Positions 1 through 7,868 of a stretch of DNA of 20,976 nucleotides are shown here, piece after piece. The stretch lies in contig DASRPA010000024.1 in the NCBI GenBank assembly GCA_035646635.1, positions 1 through 20,976 on the forward strand, in the 5' to 3' direction. The stretch's first letter is position 1, and the number at the start of each line of letters is the position of its first letter. The position numbers were made by a program, and so were the translations under genes. This stretch comes from JACDAL01 sp035646635 (lineage in GTDB: Bacteria; Actinomycetota; CADDZG01; WHSQ01). The notes below the pieces were generated by a model. The model did not search any database. It had not been told where the DNA came from and was given only the letters and a program-made list of their open reading frames with translations.

Positions 1-1037
1 TTCATCTCCCAGCCCCCCTCGTGCACGAGGTAATGGTGATAGGTGCACAGAAGGCAGAGGTTGTCGAGATCGGTGGGCCCGCCCTTGGTCCAGTGCCACA
101 CATGGTGTGACTGCAGATAGCGCCTGCGATTGCAGCCGGGGAACACGCAGCCCTGGTCCCGGGCCCGCAGCTGGCGCACCAGCCACCGCCTCACCGAGCG
201 CGACAGGCGTCCGATCCCTACCGCCTCGCCGCTCTGGTCATGCGCCACGATCTGCAGGCGACAGTCACAGCACGAGCGCCTCAGCGCCTCGGACGAGAGC
301 GCAAAGCCCTCCTCGGTCAGAGCCGAGCCCTCTGCCGCCACCAGAGCGGAGGCATCGGCGTGGATCACGACCGTGGCCCGGTCCGCATCCGAGTCAGCCG
401 CCAGCGCCTGCCCGCACAGCTCGACCAGGGCGTCGGCAGCACGCTGGCCCAGCGGGTCCCAGGTCCCGTTGGGGTTGCGCCCGATGAGGTGGGCGCCCCG
501 CTCCAGGGCCTTTACGACCGTTGCTCCCTGGTCGGCCCTTAGGTAGCCCCACAGCCTGACGCTGTTCTTGCGCTCGTCCCACGACCACTGCAGCGAGCGC
601 TGCTCATGGGCCTTGTCGTCTTCTTCCTTGGTCACCGGCTGGTGCCGGCGCACCAGCGACTTGAGGGCGCCGAGGTTGAGGCTAAGCGCCTGCTCCAACA
701 GCTCTGACTCGTTTTCTGGGGTCACGATCGGGAGCAGGGCAGAGAGCTTGTCGAAGCTGAGCCTGCCCTTCGCGAACGCCTGCGCCAGCAGCGGCAGGCC
801 CTCGAGTGCCGCCGCGACCTCGGTCCAGCTGCGGGCCGTATTGAGGCTGACGCCGTAGCGCGTGCACAACCACTCGGCCATGGTCCTCATGCCGTCGCTC
901 TCGCACGCGCTCTTTCTCTCGTAGGCCGCGACCACACGAAGAAGCTGCCACAGCGCGGCGTTGTGGAGGCCGTTCAACTGATCCATCGCGGTACCGAGCT
1001 GATCGGTGTCGAAGCCGTCGTAACAAGGCTCTCCCAT
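1..1037 (-). CDS. DUF222 / HNH endonuclease domain protein, C-terminus cut by window edge
   Basis: Reading the minus strand from the ATG at 1037 gives an uninterrupted frame of 345 residues to the window edge. The first ~270 residues are the helical DUF222 region (13E12-repeat-like proteins of actinobacteria). The last part is an HNH nuclease core: CVFPGC, then SHHVWHW, then GGPTDLDNLCLLC and YHHYLVH. The paired cysteines and the HH...H pattern of the zinc-finger HNH fold are all present. The usual short basic tail is missing only because the window ends. No clear Shine-Dalgarno precedes the ATG, and an in-frame GTG at 1046 is an alternative start. The family is multicopy in actinobacteria and often linked with mobile DNA; its biological role is not established. 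It is divergent from the LuxR-type regulator. Confidence 0.88.
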   Translation of the reverse strand, partial: MGEPCYDGFDTDQLGTAMDQLNGLHNAALWQLLRVVAAYERKSACESDGMRTMAEWLCTRYGVSLNTARSWTEVAAALEGLPLLAQAFAKGRLSFDKLSALLPIVTPENESELLEQALSLNLGALKSLVRRHQPVTKEEDDKAHEQRSLQWSWDERKNSVRLWGYLRADQGATVVKALERGAHLIGRNPNGTWDPLGQRAADALVELCGQALAADSDADRATVVIHADASALVAAEGSALTEEGFALSSEALRRSCCDCRLQIVAHDQSGEAVGIGRLSRSVRRWLVRQLRARDQGCVFPGCNRRRYLQSHHVWHWTKGGPTDLDNLCLLCTYHHYLVHEGGWEM

Positions 1038-1171
1038 GAACTTCACGCTACAGGAGGGCTGTGACAGAAACGGCCCAGAATCCAGTCGCCGCATGAGGAC
1101 TTTAGAATTTCTTAGGATAATCTCGTTCGATAACTGGAGCCGGAGATCGACTTGGCGATTAAGGTCAGGAC

Positions 1172-2809
1172 ATGGCCGAGATCGACGCGCTCAAAAGAGG
1201 CCGAGAAGCCTTCGGCAAGCAGGTGTGGGGCGACGCGTTTGCCCGCTTGTCTAATGCCGACCGAGAACAACCGTTGGAGGGCGAGGATCTCGAGCGGCTG
1301 GCGATTACCGCATACATGGTCGGCAAGGATGACGTCTCCGCCGATGCTTGGACGCGCGCTCATCACCACTACCTGCGCGGCCAGAATCCCGCCGCGGCGG
1401 CGCGGTGTGCGTTCTGGCACGCCTGCGGATTGTTCTTCAAGGGCGACATGGCCCCGGCCATGGGCTGGGTGGCGCGCGGGCGGCGAGTTCTGGAGACCGC
1501 CAAAGACGATTGCCCCGAGCAAGGCTGGTTGCTGTTCCTGACAGCACTGCCGATCATGTTTCAAGGCGAACCGGAGACGGCGCACCAGAGCTTCGTGCAA
1601 GCAGGCGAGATCGCCGAACGCTTCAACGATCCCGACGTGATGACGCTATCACGGCTGGGGCGCGGCCAGTCGCTGATCATGCAGCAACGGACCACTGAGG
1701 GCACGGCCCTGCTCGACGAGCTTATGATCGCCGTCGTATCAGGAGAGGTCTCCCCGCTCGTCGCCGGCGTCGCCTACTGCGCGGTCATCGACCTGTGCCA
1801 GAGCGTCTTCGACCTGCGCCGCGCGCGGGAATGGACTGCGGCGCTTTCCCGCTGGTGCGACTCCCAGCCCGACCTCGTCCCCTATCGCGGGAACTGCCTG
1901 GTCCATCGCTGCGAGATCTTCCAGCTCCAGGGGGCATGGACAGACGCGTTGGAAGCAGCAGAGCTCGCCTGCGAATGGCTCTCGGGCCCTACCGCGTGGG
2001 ACTCGCTCGGCTCCGCCTACTACCAGTTGGGGGAAATCGAGCGGTTGCGCGGGGAGTTCGAGAAGGCGGAGCAGGCCTATCGTCAGGCCAGCCGCGCAGG
2101 ACGACAACCGGAGCCGGGCATGTCGTTGCTCCGGCTCGCCCAGCACCAAGTCGAGGTTGCGGCGGCGGCGATCCGGCGCGCGTTGGACGAGACACAGGAA
2201 CCCCTGGGTCGTTCGCGGCTGCTCCCCGCATACGTCGAGATTATGCTCGCAGCAGATGATTTCGCAGCTGCGCGGAGTGCCGCCGACGAGCTGGCGGAGA
2301 TCGCGGCGGGACTCAACGCGCCGTTCCTTCATGCCGTCGCCGCAAGCTCAGGGGGAGCCGTCCTGTTGGCCGAGGGTGACGCGCAGGCAGCTCTTGCAAG
2401 GTTGCGCGACGCGTTCGTAGCCTGGCGCGGGCTCGACGCTCCACATCATGCCGCAAGCGTCCGGGTGCTCATCGGGCTCGCGTGCCGCGCCCTCGGGGAC
2501 AACGGCAGCGCGGAGATGGAACTCGACGCCGCCCGCGGCGCATTCGAGGAGCTTGGCGCCGGGCCCGACCTCGAGCGGGTGACGAAGATCATGGCCACAT
2601 CCACCGGCGAGACCGCCGGGGGACTTACCCGGCGCGAGGTGGAAGTTTTGGAACTTGTGGCCTCCGGCAAGACCAATCGAGCGATCGCGACCGAGCTCTT
2701 CCTCAGCGAGAAGACGGTTGCCCGTCACGTCAGCAATATCTTCACCAAGCTGGGGCTCTCCTCTCGATCCGCGGCCACCGCCTACGCCTACGAGCATGGG
2801 CTCGTTTAG
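1172..2809 (+). CDS. LuxR-family transcriptional regulator with TPR-like N-terminal region
   Basis: This 545-residue protein is mostly alpha-helical, with degenerate tetratricopeptide-like repeats over roughly residues 20-460 (for example the GEFEKAEQAYRQA repeat near 2056-2094). It ends in a GerE/LuxR helix-turn-helix over about the last 65 residues: LTRREVEVLELVASGKTN, then AIATELFLSEKTVARHV and NIFTKLGL. There is no visible Walker A motif, so it is not a full LAL/MalT ATPase; the N-terminus is probably a ligand- or protein-binding scaffold. The ATG start is supported by GGTCAGGA just upstream. The next gene, on the same strand 147 bp downstream, is a methyltransferase and a likely regulatory target or partner (inference). 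The inducing signal is unknown. Confidence 0.85.
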   Translation: MAEIDALKRGREAFGKQVWGDAFARLSNADREQPLEGEDLERLAITAYMVGKDDVSADAWTRAHHHYLRGQNPAAAARCAFWHACGLFFKGDMAPAMGWVARGRRVLETAKDDCPEQGWLLFLTALPIMFQGEPETAHQSFVQAGEIAERFNDPDVMTLSRLGRGQSLIMQQRTTEGTALLDELMIAVVSGEVSPLVAGVAYCAVIDLCQSVFDLRRAREWTAALSRWCDSQPDLVPYRGNCLVHRCEIFQLQGAWTDALEAAELACEWLSGPTAWDSLGSAYYQLGEIERLRGEFEKAEQAYRQASRAGRQPEPGMSLLRLAQHQVEVAAAAIRRALDETQEPLGRSRLLPAYVEIMLAADDFAAARSAADELAEIAAGLNAPFLHAVAASSGGAVLLAEGDAQAALARLRDAFVAWRGLDAPHHAASVRVLIGLACRALGDNGSAEMELDAARGAFEELGAGPDLERVTKIMATSTGETAGGLTRREVEVLELVASGKTNRAIATELFLSEKTVARHVSNIFTKLGLSSRSAATAYAYEHGLV

Positions 2810-2835
2810 GCGTGGCTACATAGAAATACCCACGC
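2810..2835 (+). terminator. Weak hairpin just after the LuxR-type gene
   Basis: GCGTGG (2810-2815) and CCACGC (2830-2835) form a 6-bp stem with a 14-nt loop immediately after the stop codon. There is no T-tract, so this is at best a weak or Rho-assisted stop. Confidence 0.3.
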
Positions 2836-2956
2836 GCCCTAGCTACAGATTGGATCGTTTGCCCGTAGTCGCGGCCCCCGCTTCTCCCTAGAGTCGGCTT
2901 CATGCTTCCGGTTGATGGGACCGGATCGGAATGTTGGAGCGACGAAGGAGGCAGCG

Positions 2957-3808
2957 ATGGTGAGCGGAGAACTGGGAGTCACGCAGGACGAACACGCAGC
3001 ACCGGTGGAGGCTTGGGACGCGATTGCTAAAGGCTACGACCGGCACGTCGCACCTGGGGAAGTGCCACTGGCAGACGAGGCGCTCTCTCTGGCAGGCTTG
3101 AAGCCCGGGGATCGCTTCCTCGATGTTGCCGCAGGGCCGGGGGGGCTGAGCCTTCCGGCGGCGCGGCTCGGCGCCAAGGTGCTGGCGACGGACTGGTCCC
3201 CGACGATGATCGAGTGCTTCGAGGCTCGGGCACGTGAAGAGGAACTCTCCGACGCGCAGGGCAGAGTTATGGATGCTCACCGACTCGAGATCCAAGATGA
3301 TGCCTTCGACGTCACCGGCTCGCTGTTCGGCGTGATGCTCGTGCCCGATCAGCCGCGCGCACTACGTGAAATGGTGCGCGTGACCAAACCCGGCGGTCGC
3401 GTCGTGTTGATTGCCTACGGCTCGCCGGCGGAGATCGAATTCCTTCACTTCTTCATCGGCGCACTCAAGTCGGTCGTCCCCAACTTCGCCGGCCTGCCGG
3501 ACGATCCCCCGCCGCTTGAGTTTCAGGTGTCGGATCCTGGGGTGCTACGCCAACGGCTCGGTGACGCCGGGTTGAAGGACGTCAGGGTCGAGACTTCTGC
3601 AGAGAGACTCGAGTTCAGGTCCGGACAGGAGATGTGGGACTGGGTACTGAACAGCAATCCCATCGCCGGCATGCTGACCGCTGATCTAACTGAGGAGCAG
3701 AAAGCAACCATGCGGCAGGTGCTCGACGGCATGCTCCGTGAACGTTCTGGTGACAACGGACCCGCCGTTCTCACGAGCCCGGTGAATATAGGGATCGGGA
3801 CAAAGTAG
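2957..3808 (+). CDS. Class I SAM-dependent methyltransferase (UbiE/Methyltransf_11-like)
   Basis: The start was placed at ATG 2957 because AAGGAGG lies at 2945-2951, five bases ahead; an in-frame ATG at 2912 has no such site. The 283-residue product has the Rossmann methyltransferase motifs: motif I LDVAAGPGG at about residues 55-63, the acidic/aromatic adenosine contact LATDWSP near 76-82, a motif IV-like stretch around residues 115-130, and the post-motif PGGRVVLIAYG. It resembles small-molecule C/O-methyltransferases. The substrate cannot be read from the sequence. It follows the TPR-LuxR regulator on the same strand and ends at a strong hairpin shared with the convergent dehydrogenase gene. 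Confidence 0.87.
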   Translation: MVSGELGVTQDEHAAPVEAWDAIAKGYDRHVAPGEVPLADEALSLAGLKPGDRFLDVAAGPGGLSLPAARLGAKVLATDWSPTMIECFEARAREEELSDAQGRVMDAHRLEIQDDAFDVTGSLFGVMLVPDQPRALREMVRVTKPGGRVVLIAYGSPAEIEFLHFFIGALKSVVPNFAGLPDDPPPLEFQVSDPGVLRQRLGDAGLKDVRVETSAERLEFRSGQEMWDWVLNSNPIAGMLTADLTEEQKATMRQVLDGMLRERSGDNGPAVLTSPVNIGIGTK

Positions 3809-3821
3809 GCGGGGCTTTGAC

Positions 3822-3870
3822 GCCGAGTGGTGGTCAGTGGTTGCTATGCAACCTTTATCCACCACTCGGC
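3822..3870. terminator. Bidirectional nested hairpin between convergent genes
   Basis: GCCGAGTGGTGG (3822-3833) is perfectly complementary to CCACCACTCGGC (3859-3870). Inside the loop a second perfect stem, GGTTGC-TAT-GCAACC, is nested. It lies in the 77-bp gap between two convergent stop codons (3808 and 3886), so it can stop transcription from both sides. There is no long T-run. Confidence 0.75.
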
Positions 3871-3885
3871 ATGGGGTCTCACGGT

Positions 3886-5076
3886 TTAGACGATGCGGTC
3901 TACGAACTCGCCGCTGTCGGGGTGCTTCAGGATCATCTTTCGGCGGCCGTCGGGAAGTGTCTCCGACTTGATCACGACGTGGCCGTCGACGGTCTCGGCA
4001 GCGCGCTCGACGCGGGCCGCACTCCCGCCCCGCCACTCTACATCGATCAACTCCCATCTCTTGGAATCGGCCGAGCGATAACAAGCGTCCATGATCGCTT
4101 TGACCACGTACCCGTCGTAAAAGCTCTCCCGAGGTTCGCGGCCCGCCTCCATAGAGTCGAACATATCTCCGAACATGTCGACGTAGCCCAGCTCCGCCAC
4201 CTCGTCGCCGACCGGGAACAGCCATCCCTTCTCCGACTCGGACTTCTCGGCAACGTAGCCGCTACTGCCTCCGGTGGTGAACATCTCAAAGCCCGTGCGC
4301 AGGAAATGATTGAGCCATATCGTTCCTTCGGTCCCCGCGACCTCGTCGCGCAGGTCCATCCCGCCTCGAAAAGTCCAACTGACCTCGAACTGCCCGATGG
4401 CTCCGGACTCGAACCGGATCAGAGCGATGGCGTTGTCCTCGTCGTCGATCGGGTGGACGAAAGTGTCCGTCCAGCACATGACTTCGAGCGGGCGGTTCGA
4501 CTTGCCGGCGAAGTTGCGGATGATCTCGATGCAGTGACAGCCGAGATCGACGATCGCACCTCCGCCAGTCAAGCACCCATCCCAGAACCACGCGGAATGG
4601 GGGCCGGGATGGGTCTCGCGCGAGCGCACCCAGGTGACCTCTCCGATGGCGCCGTCGCGCACGGCCTGCAGCGACTTCAGGGTCTTGGGCGTATAGCAGA
4701 GATCCTCGAGGTAGCCGGCGAACACACCTGCACTCTCGACCGCTTCGAGTATGCGCCGGGCCTCCTTTGCGTTGCGAGCCAGAGGCTTGGTGCAAAGCAC
4801 CGCCTTGCCGGCGGCTGCGACGGCTGAGACGACCTCCTCATGGAGATGGTTGGGAAGCCCAACGACCACCGTGTCGGTGTCGGGGTGATTGATCGCATCC
4901 GCAAGATCCGTGGTGTGCTCGGGGACGTCCCAGCGCTCGCAGAAGGCCTTGCCGCGCTCATCGCTGCGCGAGTAGGCCACCCTCACGGAGTCACGGCTGC
5001 GCCGCCCGTTCAACGTCATCGTGTAGAAGTCACCTATGAGTCCCGTTCCCAGCATCGTGATGGAGTGCGAACCCAC
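3886..5076 (-). CDS. Gfo/Idh/MocA family NAD(P)-dependent oxidoreductase
   Basis: The start was set at GTG 5076 because GAGGAGG lies 5 nt upstream; ATG 5055 is an inferior internal alternative. The frame stays open further upstream only because it runs antisense through the neighbouring dehydrogenase gene. The 396-residue product has an N-terminal Rossmann fold with GTGLIGDF at about residues 10-17, the GLPNHLHEE loop at 73-81, and the family's EKP position at about 96-98. Here that position reads TKP (LCTKPLARN), so the usual Glu is replaced by Thr. The C-terminal alpha/beta domain carries DLGCHCIEII, where the family has its DxGxHxxD catalytic region. Members oxidise or reduce sugars, inositols and related polyols; the substrate is unknown. 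It is divergent from a shikimate-dehydrogenase-like gene, suggesting shared carbohydrate metabolism (inference). Confidence 0.87.
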   Translation of the reverse strand: MGSHSITMLGTGLIGDFYTMTLNGRRSRDSVRVAYSRSDERGKAFCERWDVPEHTTDLADAINHPDTDTVVVGLPNHLHEEVVSAVAAAGKAVLCTKPLARNAKEARRILEAVESAGVFAGYLEDLCYTPKTLKSLQAVRDGAIGEVTWVRSRETHPGPHSAWFWDGCLTGGGAIVDLGCHCIEIIRNFAGKSNRPLEVMCWTDTFVHPIDDEDNAIALIRFESGAIGQFEVSWTFRGGMDLRDEVAGTEGTIWLNHFLRTGFEMFTTGGSSGYVAEKSESEKGWLFPVGDEVAELGYVDMFGDMFDSMEAGREPRESFYDGYVVKAIMDACYRSADSKRWELIDVEWRGGSAARVERAAETVDGHVVIKSETLPDGRRKMILKHPDSGEFVDRIV

Positions 5077-5111
5077 CCTGACCTCCTCGCTCGGCCCCCT
5101 TGACGCCGAGA

Positions 5112-5119
5112 ATCGTATA
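5112..5119 (-). promoter_or_regulatory. Possible -10 element for the Gfo/Idh/MocA gene
   Basis: The minus strand reads TATACGAT in the 72-bp divergent gap, a good TANNNT -10 hexamer (TACGAT). It would place the transcript start about 29 nt before the GTG, leaving room for the GAGGAGG site. No convincing -35 is seen. Confidence 0.3.
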
Positions 5120-5148
5120 GACACCGCAGCGATGTCGAGGCCGCCGAG

Positions 5149-6042
5149 GTGACCCCGCACGCCAACACGGTGTTGTTCCTGGGCGTGAGCACCACGGCGT
5201 CCGGCACGGCGAAGCTCTGGCCCCGGTGGATGGAGGCGATTGGTATCGACGCCCGGCTCGAAGGCGTGGATCTTCCGCTGGACTCGCCACCCCACGAGTA
5301 CCGGAGGTTCGTGCGCCGCCTGCAGAACGAGCCCGGGATCGCGGGAGCGGTCATCACGAGCCACAAGCTCGACCTCTACCGGTCCTGCTCTGACCTTTTG
5401 CCCCTCGCGGACCCCCTGGTCGAGGTCATGGGCGAGGCCGCCTGCATCGCCAGGGGAACGAATGGGCTCGAGGCGCACACCGTCGACCCTCTCAGCTCCA
5501 GGCGAGCGCTGCACGAGATGCTGAAGGCCCGGAGCGGCAAGGTCGACGACGCGCTCGTCCTGGGAGCCGGGGGGGCGGGATTGGCCGTTGCCCTCGCTCT
5601 CCCGGACCTCTCGAAGGGACGAGTAACGGTCGCCGACACCAGGCCCGAGCGCCTCGAACACGCGGCGCAGGTCTTTGCTCGCATGTCTCAGGCCGGCTCG
5701 ATCACCACCGCAACGATCCCGCCGGGAGCCGAGGCGGACGAGCTTGTCGGATCTCTGCCCCCAGGCTCTCTGATCGTGAACGCAACCGGGCTAGGCAAAG
5801 ACCTGCCGGGGAGCCCGGTGACCGACGCGGTCGCGTGGCCCGAAGGCTCGCTGCTGTGGGAGCTCAACTACCGTGGAGACTTGACTATGTTGAAACAGGC
5901 CGGGGGCCGGGCCGCCGAGCGCTCTCTCGAGATCCACGACGGATGGCGGCTGTTCATGCACGGCTGGGCCCTGTCGTTGAGCCTGATCTTCGATTTGGAG
6001 GTATCCGCGGACGACCTCGAGAGGGTTTCGGATCGGCCGTAG
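5149..6042 (+). CDS. Shikimate dehydrogenase-like NADP oxidoreductase (AroE superfamily)
   Basis: This 297-residue protein begins at GTG 5149, the only reasonable start after the in-frame stop at 5101; its ribosome site is weak. The N-terminal substrate domain has AVITSHKLDLY at about residues 67-77, where K73 sits at the catalytic Lys of AroE (normally in a PHK motif, here SHK). HTVDP near residues 110-114 may hold the partner Asp. The NADP fold has VLGAGGAGLAVALAL from residue 137. NATGLG then follows where AroE has NATPLG, and ELNYRGDLTMLKQA where AroE has the YxPxxTxLL segment. The divergence from canonical motifs suggests a non-aromatic-pathway substrate (quinate/shikimate-like polyol or sugar acid); this is inference. 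It is probably co-transcribed with the Nudix gene 36 bp downstream. Confidence 0.78.
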   Translation: MTPHANTVLFLGVSTTASGTAKLWPRWMEAIGIDARLEGVDLPLDSPPHEYRRFVRRLQNEPGIAGAVITSHKLDLYRSCSDLLPLADPLVEVMGEAACIARGTNGLEAHTVDPLSSRRALHEMLKARSGKVDDALVLGAGGAGLAVALALPDLSKGRVTVADTRPERLEHAAQVFARMSQAGSITTATIPPGAEADELVGSLPPGSLIVNATGLGKDLPGSPVTDAVAWPEGSLLWELNYRGDLTMLKQAGGRAAERSLEIHDGWRLFMHGWALSLSLIFDLEVSADDLERVSDRP

Positions 6043-6078
6043 GCTAGTGCGGTCCTCGGACACAAGAAGGAAACTAGC

Positions 6079-6651
6079 TTGAGCGAACAAGATCCGGAGC
6101 GGAACAATCAGGCAACTACGCCCTGGCGAGCGCGTTCGTCGCGGCTTGTCCACGAAAACCCGTGGCTCTCCCTGCGGGAAGACATCGTCGAGATGCCGAA
6201 CGGAGAGACGACCACCTATGGCGTGGTGACTCTCGGCAACTGTGTTGGAGTGCTTCCCTTCGTGGACGACGACACCGTGCTGCTGATCCGCCAGTACCGT
6301 TACGTCGCAGGCATGGTGCGCTGGGAGATGCCCACCGGGGGTGTGCATTCAGAGGAGAGCTTCCAAGATGCGGCGCAGCGCGAACTCCTGGAAGAGACCG
6401 GATACCGAGCCGGCCGTTTCTCCCACATCTCGTCGTTCCACACCAGTAAGAGCGTAGTGGACGAGACCGCCCATCTCTACGTGGCTCGCGACCTGAGCTT
6501 GGTGGAGGCCTGGGGCGGGGGCGACACAACAGAGTTCATAGAAGTCCGGCCCACTCCGTTGCAACGCGTTATCGAGATGGTGCGCTCAGGGGAGATCACC
6601 GACGCCATGACCATCATCGCCGTCCTGCAGCTCGCCTCCCGGACCGATTGA
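6079..6651 (+). CDS. Nudix hydrolase (ADP-ribose/nucleotide-sugar pyrophosphatase-like)
   Basis: The start is TTG 6079, chosen because AGAAGGA precedes it by 7-8 nt and the N-terminal ~35 residues look like a normal ADP-ribose pyrophosphatase lead-in. The 190-residue protein carries a complete Nudix box, GGVHSEESFQDAAQRELLEE followed by TGY, matching Gx5Ex7REUxEExGU with all catalytic glutamates. WEMPTGG directly before it is typical of ADP-sugar pyrophosphatases. It probably hydrolyses a nucleoside diphosphate linked to a sugar, using Mg2+ in the cytosol. It follows the shikimate-dehydrogenase-like gene by 36 bp, consistent with a two-gene operon. The exact substrate cannot be assigned. Confidence 0.88.
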   Translation: MSEQDPERNNQATTPWRARSSRLVHENPWLSLREDIVEMPNGETTTYGVVTLGNCVGVLPFVDDDTVLLIRQYRYVAGMVRWEMPTGGVHSEESFQDAAQRELLEETGYRAGRFSHISSFHTSKSVVDETAHLYVARDLSLVEAWGGGDTTEFIEVRPTPLQRVIEMVRSGEITDAMTIIAVLQLASRTD

Positions 6652-6690
6652 AGCTTCTTCGATGCGTACTCCGGCATCCACTGCGCGTTT

Positions 6691-6709
6691 ATGTACCTGA
6701 GCGGTACAT
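6691..6709. terminator. Perfect 7-bp hairpin between convergent genes
   Basis: ATGTACC-TGAGC-GGTACAT forms a perfect 7-bp stem with a 5-nt loop in the 86-bp gap between the Nudix gene and the convergent LLM oxidoreductase gene. It most likely acts as a weak bidirectional terminator; no T-tract follows. Confidence 0.4.
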
Positions 6710-6737
6710 GAACATGCAATCGTTTGAAACCCTGCTG

Positions 6738-7784
6738 TTAGGCCAGACGTCCATCGGCCGCTTGGGCCAGCAATCGCACGGTCCGAACGTCTCGAACGCG
6801 GCCCAGCAGCGTCGTGACTCCGGCTCCCGCCCAGACCTCGAGCCGTTCGCGCACCCGCTCCACGGGCCCGGCCAGCGATAGCTCGTCCACGAGCGCATCG
6901 GGGACCGACGCCACCGCCTCGGTCCTCTTTCCATCGAGAAACAATGCCTGGACTCGTTCGGCGGCATCCTCGTAGCCATACCTTCTGACCAGCGCGTTGT
7001 AGAAGTTTGCTCCCCTCGTTCCCATGCCCCCGATGTAGCGGGCGATTGTGGAACGGAGAGCGTCCCGGCACTCGCCGAGGTCGTCGCCGATCGCAACCGG
7101 CACCACCGGGGAGATGTCGAAGTCTTCTCGGGAGCGGCCGCTCGACTCGAAACCTCTCGCCAGCGCACCTTCGAAGATGTCCCGGTTCTCCGGAGAGTAG
7201 AACAACGGCAGCCATCCGTCGGCAACGCGCGCTGCGAGCGAAGTGTTGCGCGGTCCCATGGCGGCGAGGTAGATGGGCAGATCCGCCCGCAGCGGGACCA
7301 CCTCTGCCTTGAGAGGCTTTCCAAGCCCGGTTCCACCGGTGGCGGGAAGCTGGTAGTGCGCCCCCTCGAAACGCACGGGCTCTTTGCGCTGAAGGATCGC
7401 TCTGATGATGCGGATGTACTCATCGCTTCGCTCGAGCGGCCGTTCGAACCGCTCTCCGTACCAGCCCTCCGCAACCTGGGGGCCGCTCGTGCCCAGGCCG
7501 AGCCGCAGCCGGCCCCCGGTTAGGTGGTCGAGGGTGATGGCCGCCATCGCAACGTTCGCGGGAGTTCGCGCCGGGATCTGCAGAATGCCGGTTCCCACCG
7601 CTATGTGCCGGGTTTTGGCCGCGATCCACGTGAGCAAGACGAGCCCGTCCGAGCCCCACGCCTCCGATGTCCACACCGAGTCGAGCCCGGCTCGCTCGGC
7701 CTCCTGCGCTACCTCGGTTAGGTCGGCGGGCCCACGTTCCCAGTGTCCGACATGAATTCCCACCCGCATTCTTTTTTCAGCCAA
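6738..7784 (-). CDS. LLM-class (luciferase-like) F420- or flavin-dependent oxidoreductase
   Basis: The start was set at TTG 7784 because GAGGAG lies 8 nt upstream (7793-7798); the ATG at 7769, where family members usually begin, has only an A-rich leader. The 348-residue product is a bacterial-luciferase-fold TIM barrel: MRVGIHVGHW, AERAGLDSVWTSEAWGSDG, the KTRHIAVGTGILQIPARTP segment, LDHLTGGRLRLGLGTSG, and IYLAAMGPR with ADGWLP further on. This arrangement is typical of actinobacterial F420-dependent LLM oxidoreductases. The substrate is unknown, and use of F420 rather than FMN is inferred from lineage and family. It stands alone between convergent and divergent neighbours. Confidence 0.87.
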   Translation of the reverse strand: MAEKRMRVGIHVGHWERGPADLTEVAQEAERAGLDSVWTSEAWGSDGLVLLTWIAAKTRHIAVGTGILQIPARTPANVAMAAITLDHLTGGRLRLGLGTSGPQVAEGWYGERFERPLERSDEYIRIIRAILQRKEPVRFEGAHYQLPATGGTGLGKPLKAEVVPLRADLPIYLAAMGPRNTSLAARVADGWLPLFYSPENRDIFEGALARGFESSGRSREDFDISPVVPVAIGDDLGECRDALRSTIARYIGGMGTRGANFYNALVRRYGYEDAAERVQALFLDGKRTEAVASVPDALVDELSLAGPVERVRERLEVWAGAGVTTLLGRVRDVRTVRLLAQAADGRLA

Positions 7785-7868
7785 CGGCACAACTCCTCGG
7801 CGGGGGCACCGCCCAAGTGTGGCACCCTTCCGCTCGGCGGTCCGGCCGAGCTTGCCCCGCACGGCGGC

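Noticed and set aside
3817..4827. A 336-codon open frame on the plus strand
   Set aside because: It is antisense to the Gfo/Idh/MocA gene, which has clear family motifs; the product has low-complexity GC-driven composition and no recognisable domain.
5100..5121. TTGACG and TATAGA as a promoter for the shikimate-dehydrogenase-like gene
   Set aside because: The two hexamers are only 10 nt apart, too close for a sigma-70 promoter.
5077..5661. N-terminal extension of the Gfo/Idh/MocA frame to 591 residues
   Set aside because: It runs antisense through the shikimate-dehydrogenase-like gene, and GTG 5076 has an excellent GAGGAGG site at the point where homology begins.
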